In this document: in pieces, positions 23,828-31,795 of the stretch
Position numbering within the stretch: the first letter of the stretch is position 1
Layout of the letters: every line of letters starts with the position of its first letter
NCBI GenBank assembly: GCA_963774415.1
Contig: CAVZEU010000003.1
Coordinates: 744,001-808,000 of the forward strand
Length of the DNA: 64,000 nucleotides
DNA from: SZUA-36 sp963774415
GTDB lineage: Bacteria > Pseudomonadota > Gammaproteobacteria > Xanthomonadales > SZUA-36
Reading direction: 5' to 3'
Translations under genes and position numbers: made by a program
The notes under the pieces: generated by a model
Database searches by the model: none
Seen by the model: the letters and a program-made list of their open reading frames with translations, nothing else
What the model was told of the DNA's origin: nothing

Positions 23828-25182
23828 GCGCGTGGCTGGCGCAGTGGGATCTGCCGAGTGCGGTCGCCGGTCTCCTTGCTGGTTTGTTGCTCGGGCTCGT
23901 GGCGCTTGCGGCCGTTGCCGGCCGGGCGCGCCGCAAGGGCGCCAGCGAGCGCGAGGCCGAGTTGTTGCCGCTCAGGGACGAGTTGGAAGCCAGGCTGCAG
24001 GAGCGCGAGCAGGCGCTGGCCGGCGTTCGCCACGACCTGGCCGTCGCGGAAACCCGGCTGGACGAGCAGCGGCAGCACCACCAGGCGGAGAAGGCCTCGC
24101 TGGCAGAGGCTGAAAAGCGTCTTACCGAGGCTTTCGAGCGTCTCGCGGGCAGGGTCTTCGACGAGCGTTCGCGGCGTTTCACCGAACTCAGCGAAAAACA
24201 GCTGTCGGGCTTGCTGAAGCCGCTCAGCAAGGATCTCGAGAGCTTCCGCGAGACGGTCGACAAAAACAGCCGCGAGGACATCCGCCAGCACGCCGCGCTG
24301 CAGGAAAAACTGAAACAGATGGAGGGTCTCAACGAGCGCCTGCACAAGGAAGCCCAGAGCTTGACCAAGGCGCTCACCCACGACGTCAAGACCCAGGGCA
24401 ACTGGGGTGAACAACAGCTCGAGCGCCTGTTGGAACTCGCCGGGCTGAGAAAGGGGGAACACTTCGCGACCCAGGTTTCGGTCAGCGGCAAGGGCGGCGA
24501 ACGCCTGCAGCCGGATTTCGTTCTGCACCTGCCCGAAAACCGCTCCATCATCCTCGATTCGAAGGTATCGCTGACGGCCTGGACACGGCTGCAGGCCAGC
24601 GAAGACGCGTTGCAGCGGGAAGAGTTCCTCTCCGCCCACGTCCAGTCCATCAGGAACCACATCAGCGCGCTGGGCAGGAAAAATTACCCGGATGTCGAAG
24701 AACTGAACGCACTGGACTTCGTGCTGCTGTTCGTGCCGATCGAGGCGGCCCTGATCGCGGCGCTGCAAACCGACCCGACACTGCCGGAGTTCGCGCTGAA
24801 AAATCGCGTTGCCCTGCTGTCCCCGGCCAATTTCCTGGCCACGGTGCGCACGGTGGCTTCGCTCTGGCAGATCCACAAGCAGAACACCAACGCCCGCGAC
24901 ATCGCCGAACGCGCCGGTTATCTTTATGACAAGTTCACCGGCTTCGTCGATAACCTGAACGACGTCGGCAACCGTCTTGAGCAGGCGCGGCGGTCATTCA
25001 AGAACGCTTACGCGCAGCTCTCCACCGGCGCCGGCAACCTGGTCGGCCAGGTCGAGAAGCTGAGCAAGCTCGGCGCCCGCCATGCCCGCCAGCTCGATAC
25101 CGGGCTGGTAGACAAGGCGCTCGAACACGAGCCGGAGGAAGAGGGCGAGGACTCGACGCTGGTGGAACAGCCGGACGAGTGA
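23824..25182 (+). CDS. rmuC: DNA recombination protein RmuC
   Basis: 452 aa from a GTG overlapping the mazG stop. N-terminal TM anchor (VAGLLAGLLLGLVALAAVAG), coiled coil (residues ~45-190), then the RmuC nuclease-like domain with GNWGEQQLERLLELAGLRKG, QPDFVLHLPENRSIILDSKV and NFLATVRTVASLWQIHKQN. It is implicated in limiting inversions at short inverted repeats in E. coli. The C-terminus is acidic. Confidence 0.95.
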   Translation: MSAWLAQWDLPSAVAGLLAGLLLGLVALAAVAGRARRKGASEREAELLPLRDELEARLQEREQALAGVRHDLAVAETRLDEQRQHHQAEKASLAEAEKRLTEAFERLAGRVFDERSRRFTELSEKQLSGLLKPLSKDLESFRETVDKNSREDIRQHAALQEKLKQMEGLNERLHKEAQSLTKALTHDVKTQGNWGEQQLERLLELAGLRKGEHFATQVSVSGKGGERLQPDFVLHLPENRSIILDSKVSLTAWTRLQASEDALQREEFLSAHVQSIRNHISALGRKNYPDVEELNALDFVLLFVPIEAALIAALQTDPTLPEFALKNRVALLSPANFLATVRTVASLWQIHKQNTNARDIAERAGYLYDKFTGFVDNLNDVGNRLEQARRSFKNAYAQLSTGAGNLVGQVEKLSKLGARHARQLDTGLVDKALEHEPEEEGEDSTLVEQPDE

Positions 25183-25301
25183 GGCGCCCGCTTTAAATTG
25201 CACGAAGCTTGGAACCAGGGGTGAGTTCCAGTCGCATGCACCCCCCTGGTCGCTCAGTGCTTTCTTCGCTCGAGGCGATGTGGCTGTGATCTCGATGGCC
25301 C

Positions 25302-25402
25302 GGATGTCGGTTGCCTGAGTACGGGACACGCTCAAGCCGTCCTGGGCGCTCGGCATCCGCTCCCGGCGGATGCACGGTCCCGTCTGCAGGCAACCGACAT
25401 CC
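25302..25402. repeat. Palindromic repetitive element, copy B (101 bp)
   Basis: Perfect 16-bp outer arms GGATGTCGGTTGCCTG (25302-25317) and CAGGCAACCGACATCC (25387-25402). Nested inside are ACGGGAC/GTCCCGT and GCATCCGC/GCGGATGC. The inner core is the reverse complement of that at 20458-20521, but the outer arms differ. No gene lies in 25183-25447. Confidence 0.75.
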
Positions 25403-25447
25403 GAGCCAGGCAAGACAGGCCAGGCAAGACAGGCATTTTCAATGCAA

Positions 25448-26302
25448 TCAATCGGCCATGGGTGCACTGGGCCGTTGGCCCGCCGCTACGCGCTCGTGGC
25501 CGGCGAGGTCCTTGCGGGTTTCGATGTTCACGAAGCCATCGCTTTCGAGGATGTGCCGGACCGCGCGCCCCTGCTCAAAGCCGTGCTCGAGGATCAGCCA
25601 GCCGCCGGCTTGGAGCAGCGAGCCGGCCAGCGCGCTGATTTCGCGGATGGCGGCGAGGCCGTCGCCGCCCGGCGATAGCGCCGTGGCCGGCTCGAAACGC
25701 AGGTCGCCTTGCTCCAGGTGCGGGTCGCCGGCCTCGACGTAGGGGGGGTTGCTGACCAGCACGTGGAACTTTCCCTCGAGCGGCCCGCCCCAGTGGCCGC
25801 TATGGAACGAAACCCCGTCGAGCCCCAGGCGGGCGGCGTTCTCACGCGCGATATCGATGGCCTTGCTGCTGATGTCGGTGCCGTGCGCCTCGCAGCGCGG
25901 GCGCTCCGAGGCCAGCGCCAGCGCGATGGCGCCGCTGCCGGTGCCGAGATCGGCGATACGCCAGTCGGCCGCCGGCGGGATTTTATCCAACGCCGTCGCG
26001 ACCACCGACTCGGTTTCGGGCCGCGGAATCAGCACATCGGGGCTGACCCGGAGCGGCAATGACCAGAATTCCGTCTTGCCCGTCAGGTAGGCGATCGGTT
26101 CACCGCCGGCGCGCCTTTTCAGTAGATCCTTGAACTGCTCGGCGCGCTTGCGCGGCAGTTCCAGTTCCGGGTTGGCGTAGAGAAAGGAACGGGTCGTTTC
26201 AAGCGCGTGCGCCAGCAGGATCTCCACCTCCAGGCGCGCGGCCGGGCTGCCGGCCAGCTTCTCACGGCCACAAGTCAACAGCTGTTTGATACTCAGCGCC
26301 AG
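25448..26302 (-). CDS. prmC: Peptide chain release factor N(5)-glutamine methyltransferase
   Basis: About 284 aa. It methylates the GGQ glutamine of RF1/RF2. SAM motif I DLGTGSGAIALALA, the catalytic NPPY motif (VSNPPYVEAGDP) and PDVLIPRPETE are present. No ATG/GTG gives a natural N-terminus. AGGAGG (26310-26315) overlaps the stop of the upstream RND gene and lies 7 nt before a CTG at 26302, which would start the expected sequence (L/M)ALSIKQLLTCG. A TTG at 26278 would truncate the first helix; an ATG at 26404 would overlap the pump gene by ~90 bp. I favour the CTG. Confidence 0.88.
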   Translation of the reverse strand: MALSIKQLLTCGREKLAGSPAARLEVEILLAHALETTRSFLYANPELELPRKRAEQFKDLLKRRAGGEPIAYLTGKTEFWSLPLRVSPDVLIPRPETESVVATALDKIPPAADWRIADLGTGSGAIALALASERPRCEAHGTDISSKAIDIARENAARLGLDGVSFHSGHWGGPLEGKFHVLVSNPPYVEAGDPHLEQGDLRFEPATALSPGGDGLAAIREISALAGSLLQAGGWLILEHGFEQGRAVRHILESDGFVNIETRKDLAGHERVAAGQRPSAPMAD

Positions 26303-26313
26303 CGGGCTGCCTC

Positions 26314-29300
26314 CTAGCCAGACTCCGATTGCGCCGCCGCTCCGGCAGCGGGCCGTTTTCTGAAGCGCCCCGGTATGAGGTGCCCCCAGGCTTCTTTCCA
26401 CCATTGCCTGAAATCATCCAGCATCAGGTAAAGGGCCGGAATCATGATCAGCGTGATGACGGTAGCAAAGAGGATGCCGAAGGCCAGCGACGCCGCCATC
26501 GGCACCACCAGTTGCGCCTGCAGGCTGTTCTCGAACAGGGCGATCGGCGCCAGGCCGAGGAAAGTCGTCAGCGAGGTCAGCAGGATGGCGCGGAAGCGGG
26601 CTCGCGCCGCGTCCTTGATGGCCTGCGCCAGCGGCACGCCCTCGGCGCGTTCGTGGTTGATGAAATCCACCAGGATCAGGCTGTCGTTGACGACCACGCC
26701 GGCCAGCGCGATGATGCCGATGTAGCTGGTCATGCTGACCGGGATTCCCAGTATCAGGTGGCCCAGCAGGGCGCCGATGGTGCCGAACGGGATCACCGTC
26801 ATGATGATCAGCGGCTGACCGTAAGACTTGAGCGGGATGGCCATCAGCGCATAAATCAGCATGACGGCAAAGAGCGCGCCGCGAACCAGGTCATGCTGGA
26901 CTTCGATGGTCTGCTGACTACTGCCGCTGAGCCTGTAGCGCACACCCGGGAAATGCGACAGGATTTGCGGCAGTTCCTTGCGCAGGATTTCATCCTGGAT
27001 CTTCCCGGACTCGTATTTTTCCTTGTCGACTTCGGCCGTCACGCGGACCGCCCGTTGCCGGTCGAAGCGCTGGATCAGCAGCGGGCTTTCGGTCATCTGC
27101 ACCTCGGCGACCTGGCGGAAAGGCACGCGCCCGCCCGATGGCGTGAGAATTTTCATGTCATCCAGGTAACCGACCGAATCGCGTTCATCGCGGGGGAAAC
27201 GCACCATCACCTTGACTTCGTCCTGGCCGCGCTGAATCCGCTGCACTTCGGTGCCGTAGAAGCCGGCCCTGACCTGGCTGGCGAGGTTCTGCAGCGTGAT
27301 GCCGAGCGCCTCCGCTTCGGGCTTGATGTTCAGCTTGATTTCCGGCCGGCCGCGCTCGTAAGTGTTGCGGATATCGTAGACGCCCTCGTAGGTCGCCATG
27401 CGCCGGGCCAGTTCCTGCGAGGCCCGGCCGACTTCCTTGATATTGGCGCCGATCAACTGGATCGAGATGGCGGCGCCGCCTCCGGGGCCGGTGGCGCCGG
27501 AGAAGCCGAGTTGCTTGACGCCCGGCAGTGTGCCGACCTTCTCGCGCCAGCGGCGCAGCACCTCGTCACCCTTGATGACGGCTTTGTCTTCCTTCACCAA
27601 CTCGGTGATGATTTGCCCCGCCGTGTCGCCCTGTGCGAATGAAAGTACGCTGGAAACCACCGCCCCGGGCTGCTTGCCGTGCTCAGCGCTGACATCCTTG
27701 TCGACCTGCCACAGGGCATCCTGTACGCGCCTGAGCACCGCTTGCGTGGCCGCCGCCGGCGTGCCTTCGTTCATCTGGATATCGACCTGGAGGAAGTCCG
27801 CCTTGATGTCGGGGAAAAACTCCGAACGCAGTATGCCGCCGGCGAGCAGGCCAACCGACAGGATCAGCATGGAGACGAACACCGACATGGTCAGGTAGCG
27901 GCGGCGCAGGCATTTGTCGAGGAAGGGAATGTAGTAGTTGTCGACGAAGGTGTGCAGGCCTTCGCTGAAATACCGCTGGAAACGCACCAGGGCGTTATGC
28001 GTTTCGGCGCCGTACTGCCTGACCTGCATATGCGCCAGGTGGGCCGGCAGGATCAGCTTGGATTCGATCAGCGAAAACACCAGGCATAGCGCGACCACCC
28101 AGCCGATCGCCGCCAGGAACTTGCCCATCACGCCGGAGATCATCAGGATCGGTATGAAGGCCGCGATCGTCGTCAGTACACCGTAGGTGGCCGGCATGGC
28201 GACCCTGAGCACGCCCTCGATGACATTTTCGACCGAGTGTCCCTTGGCGCGCATGTTCGTATACGCGCTTTCGCCGATGACGATGGCGTCGTCGACGACG
28301 ATACCCAGCACCAGGATGAAACCGAACAGGCTGATCAGGTTGATCGAGATATCGAAGGCCGGCATCAGCAGCAGGGTCCCCAGGAACGCGACCGGCAGGC
28401 CCATCATGACCCAGAACGCCAGCTTCAGGCGCAGGAACAAGGCCAGCGACAGGAACACCAGGATCGCGCCGAAGATCATGTTCTTGACCATCATGTCGAG
28501 ACGGCCCTTGAGATAATAGGTGACGTCGGCCCAGGCCTTCACGTTGACACCCGAGGGACTTTTGGCCTGCTTGTGCCTGACGTAGTCACGCACGGCCTGG
28601 GACATGTCGAGTTCGTTCTGGTCACCGACCGACAGCACCCGGATCGTGAATGCCGGTTTGCCGTTGAACTCCGAGAAACGGCCGGTCTCGGCAAAGGCGT
28701 CCCTGACGTCGGCGATATCCTTCAACAGGACACGCGTGCCATCGGGGTTGGTGCGAACCACCAGGTTCTCGAAGTCGAGGCCGGTGTAGGCCTGGCCCTT
28801 GGTGCGCACCTGGATGTCGCCGGAATCCGAGCGTATGGAACCCGCCGGCAGGTCGAGTGAACTGCTGCGCACCGCCTGCGCGACCTCGGCCAGGCTCAGG
28901 TTGTAGCGCTCCAGCGTATATTCGCTGACCTCGATGCTGATTTCGTAGGGCCGGGAACCCAGCAAGTCCGCGCGGGTGACGCCCGGCAGCGTGACGATCT
29001 CGTTCCGGACCTGCTTGGCGTACTCCTTCAGGGTGCGCTCGTCGACGTCGCCGTAGACGGAGACCAGGTCGACCTGTTGCTGGAAACGGCTGCGCGAGAT
29101 GGTCGGTTTTTCGGTATTGACCGGGAAGGTGGAAATGGCGTCGACGCGGTTCTTGACCTCGTTCATGACCTCGAGAACGTCGTAGCCGGCGGTGACCTCG
29201 ATGCTGACCGTGCCCATGCCGCGGCGCGCGGTCGATTCAATCTCGTGGATGCCGTCGATATCCTGCACGGCTTCCTCGATCTTGATCAGTACGCCTTCCT

Positions 29301-29502
29301 CGACGTCTTCCGGGCTGGCGCCGAGATACGGCATCGAAACCGTGATGATGTTTTGCTCTATCGGCGGCTGGGATTCCTTCTTGATCGTGAAAACCGAGTA
29401 CAGGCCGCCGACGATCAGGATGACCATCAGCAGGTTGGCCGCGACCGGGTTGGTGGCGAACCAGCGGATGATGCCGTGGTTGGACTTGCGCGACACCGTC
29501 AT
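26314..29502 (-). CDS. Efflux RND transporter permease subunit
   Basis: 1062 aa AcrB/MdtC superfamily pump. TM1 IIRWFATNPVAANLLMVILI, the porter start SMPYLGASPEDVEEGVLIKI, the proton-relay TM4 segment LILVLGIVVDDAIVIGESAY and the second-half TM GIIALAGVVVNDSLILVDFI are all intact. It overlaps the adaptor gene by 4 bp. Unlike the first pump it has a loop with HxxQPGAV-type differences, so it is a distinct subfamily. No outer-membrane partner is encoded here. Confidence 0.93.
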   Translation of the reverse strand: MTVSRKSNHGIIRWFATNPVAANLLMVILIVGGLYSVFTIKKESQPPIEQNIITVSMPYLGASPEDVEEGVLIKIEEAVQDIDGIHEIESTARRGMGTVSIEVTAGYDVLEVMNEVKNRVDAISTFPVNTEKPTISRSRFQQQVDLVSVYGDVDERTLKEYAKQVRNEIVTLPGVTRADLLGSRPYEISIEVSEYTLERYNLSLAEVAQAVRSSSLDLPAGSIRSDSGDIQVRTKGQAYTGLDFENLVVRTNPDGTRVLLKDIADVRDAFAETGRFSEFNGKPAFTIRVLSVGDQNELDMSQAVRDYVRHKQAKSPSGVNVKAWADVTYYLKGRLDMMVKNMIFGAILVFLSLALFLRLKLAFWVMMGLPVAFLGTLLLMPAFDISINLISLFGFILVLGIVVDDAIVIGESAYTNMRAKGHSVENVIEGVLRVAMPATYGVLTTIAAFIPILMISGVMGKFLAAIGWVVALCLVFSLIESKLILPAHLAHMQVRQYGAETHNALVRFQRYFSEGLHTFVDNYYIPFLDKCLRRRYLTMSVFVSMLILSVGLLAGGILRSEFFPDIKADFLQVDIQMNEGTPAAATQAVLRRVQDALWQVDKDVSAEHGKQPGAVVSSVLSFAQGDTAGQIITELVKEDKAVIKGDEVLRRWREKVGTLPGVKQLGFSGATGPGGGAAISIQLIGANIKEVGRASQELARRMATYEGVYDIRNTYERGRPEIKLNIKPEAEALGITLQNLASQVRAGFYGTEVQRIQRGQDEVKVMVRFPRDERDSVGYLDDMKILTPSGGRVPFRQVAEVQMTESPLLIQRFDRQRAVRVTAEVDKEKYESGKIQDEILRKELPQILSHFPGVRYRLSGSSQQTIEVQHDLVRGALFAVMLIYALMAIPLKSYGQPLIIMTVIPFGTIGALLGHLILGIPVSMTSYIGIIALAGVVVNDSLILVDFINHERAEGVPLAQAIKDAARARFRAILLTSLTTFLGLAPIALFENSLQAQLVVPMAASLAFGILFATVITLIMIPALYLMLDDFRQWWKEAWGHLIPGRFRKRPAAGAAAQSESG

Positions 29503-30710
29503 TCCTCTCCGCTGGCCGCAGCGGTTTCCCTCTCTTGATCCTGGGAATTGACGGCCAGCAGGGTGCCCGGGACCGGCGCGTCCAGCGTGGTCGTCACGAC
29601 CCGGTCGCCGTCACGGACCCCTTCGCTGATATAGACCTTTTTCGGCTCGGCCCTGGCGACCTCGACCGGCCGGATTTCCAGCTTGTCGTCCTTGTTGGCG
29701 ACCAGGACGGTGCCATCCTGGCGCAGCACGTGGCGCGGCAGCACGACGACGTCATTGGCGCGTATTCCACGGATTGCGGCGTTCACGAACGTGCCGATGC
29801 GCAGTTCCTTCTGCCGGCTTTTGCCCAGCACGCCGTAGGGGTCGATGACTTGCGCGACCGCGTAGACGACGCGGCTGGTTTCGTCGACGACGCCCTCGGT
29901 GCGGATAATCCGTGCCTGCCAGTGTTCGAGCTTGCCATCCTTGCGGGCGCTCAGCGTGACGGGTATGGCCATCCTTTCCTCCTTCTCGATCTCGACTTCG
30001 GAAGGCAGGTCGAGGTAAGCCAGGTCGTTCTGGGTCAGCGGCAGCCTGACCTCGGCGCTGTCGATGGCGAAACTGACGCCCAGCCGCGTGCCGGGTGTGA
30101 CGTACTGGCCGATGTCGACCAGTTTCTGCCGGACCAGGCCGGCGTAAGGCACCGTGATGCGGGTGCGCTCCAGGTTGCGCTGCGCCTTGGCGACGTCAGC
30201 CTCGGCCGCCTTGACGTTGGCCTTGGCGTCCGCCAGTTGCGGCTTGCGCAGCACCAGCGGGGAGGGCTCACCCGTCTTGCCCAGGTTTCGCCAGTCCTTC
30301 AGCGCCTGGTCGGAACGCGCCTGTTCGTCCGCCAGCTTTGCGCGCCTCGATGCCAGGTTCGCCTCGGCTTGCTTGAGCGCGGTCTGGTAGTCGCTCGGGT
30401 CGATTTGCAGCAGCACCTGGTCCTTGCGGAAAAAGCCGCCGGCGACAAATTCGGGCGACACGGAAATGATTTTGCCGGAGACCTCCGCGACCAGGGTCGT
30501 TTCGGTGCGCGGCTTGACCGTGCCCTGCGAGGCAACCGTGAAATTCAGCGATTGCACCCTGGCCTTGACGACGTCGACCAGCACGGCCTGTTCGCCCTGG
30601 GGCTTGCGCGCGGCCTGCCTGGACTTTGCATGGATCACCAGTCCGATCACGATGACGATCGAGACCAGGATCAGCAGCAGAGGCAGTATGAACTTGAAAA
30701 ACTTCCCCAT
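29499..30710 (-). CDS. RND efflux periplasmic adaptor subunit
   Basis: 403 aa from ATG 30710. N-terminal membrane anchor (FFKFILPLLLILVSIVIVIG) rather than a cleaved lipobox, biotinyl-lipoyl halves (TTLVAEVSGKIISVSPEFVA; RITVPYAGLVRQKLVDIGQY), and a helical hairpin with Ala/Lys/Arg-rich repeats. The C-terminus has the barrel and membrane-proximal domains. It is the first gene of the second RND operon and is translationally coupled to the pump. Confidence 0.92.
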   Translation of the reverse strand: MGKFFKFILPLLLILVSIVIVIGLVIHAKSRQAARKPQGEQAVLVDVVKARVQSLNFTVASQGTVKPRTETTLVAEVSGKIISVSPEFVAGGFFRKDQVLLQIDPSDYQTALKQAEANLASRRAKLADEQARSDQALKDWRNLGKTGEPSPLVLRKPQLADAKANVKAAEADVAKAQRNLERTRITVPYAGLVRQKLVDIGQYVTPGTRLGVSFAIDSAEVRLPLTQNDLAYLDLPSEVEIEKEERMAIPVTLSARKDGKLEHWQARIIRTEGVVDETSRVVYAVAQVIDPYGVLGKSRQKELRIGTFVNAAIRGIRANDVVVLPRHVLRQDGTVLVANKDDKLEIRPVEVARAEPKKVYISEGVRDGDRVVTTTLDAPVPGTLLAVNSQDQERETAAASGEE

Positions 30711-31000
30711 TTGACAATACCTTTTATTGTTGGCGCGCGATTTTTTCAGCCCGGCGGACAATGACTGCTGATTATCCCCTTTGCCGGGGTGAGCGTCATA
30801 GGGCATTAGTTGGGGTGGCGGGCGGCATTTACCAGTCAGGTGCGGTCAGGGACGGCCCCTGGCTGGGTCGACGGGGAAGCAGCCGCGGTTGCCTGAAGTC
30901 AAAAGATTGAAATCGACAGGCTATCAACGGGTACAATGAGGTTCGCATGAAACAGCTATACGAATTTGTCAGGCCACGCAAGCAGGATGGAAGTAGCGGT

Positions 31001-31768
31001 ATGGGCATAGTGCTCAAGACACCGGAAGAGATCGAGGCCATGCGCGTCGCCGGCCAGTTGGCGGGCGAATTGCTGCGCATGATCCGCGAACACGTCCGGG
31101 TCGGCGTGACCACCGGTGAGCTGGACCGGATCTGCCACGACTACATTACTCAGGAGCAGCAGGCGATACCGGCTCCGCTGAACTACCGCGGCTTTCCCAA
31201 GTCCATTTGCACATCGGTCAACCACGTCGTCTGTCACGGCATTCCCGGCGAGAAAAAGCTCAAGGACGGCGACATCCTCAATATCGACGTCACGGTCATC
31301 AAGGACGGCTGGCACGGCGACACCAGCAAGATGTTCCTGGTCGGTGACCCGACGCCGCGCGCCCGCTGGATTTGCGACGTGGCCCACCAGGCGATGATCA
31401 CCGGCATCGAACTGGTGCGGCCGGGTCTGCGACTCGGCGACATCGGCCACGCGATCCAGCGCTATGCCGAGGGCGAAGGCTGTTCCGTGGTCCGTGAATA
31501 CTGCGGTCACGGCATCGGCAAGGTTTTCCACGAGGACCCCCAGGTGCTGCACTACGGGCGCCCGGGCGTTGGCGAATTGCTGGTTCCGGGCATGGTCTTC
31601 ACGATCGAGCCGATGATCAACGTCGGCCGGCGCGAAACCCGCCTTCTGGGGGACGGCTGGACCGTCATCACCAAGGACCGCAGCCTGTCGGCGCAATGGG
31701 AGCACACCATCGCGGTGACCGAGAGCGGCCACGAGGTGCTGACACGCCTGCCCGGTGATGAACTTTGA
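31001..31768 (+). CDS. map: Type I methionine aminopeptidase
   Basis: 255 aa. It removes the initiator methionine. Metal ligands are visible: Asp in LNIDVTVIKDGWHGDTSKMF (two of them), His in YCGHGIGKVFHEDP, Glu in FTIEPM and Glu in WEHTIAV. I chose the ATG at 31001 (MGIVLKTPEEIEAMR), the family's natural start. It precedes glnD, the usual arrangement in gammaproteobacteria (map-glnD-dap). Confidence 0.95.
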   Translation: MGIVLKTPEEIEAMRVAGQLAGELLRMIREHVRVGVTTGELDRICHDYITQEQQAIPAPLNYRGFPKSICTSVNHVVCHGIPGEKKLKDGDILNIDVTVIKDGWHGDTSKMFLVGDPTPRARWICDVAHQAMITGIELVRPGLRLGDIGHAIQRYAEGEGCSVVREYCGHGIGKVFHEDPQVLHYGRPGVGELLVPGMVFTIEPMINVGRRETRLLGDGWTVITKDRSLSAQWEHTIAVTESGHEVLTRLPGDEL

Positions 31769-31795
31769 CGTCCTGAGCCGGCCGCTGTCCGGGCG

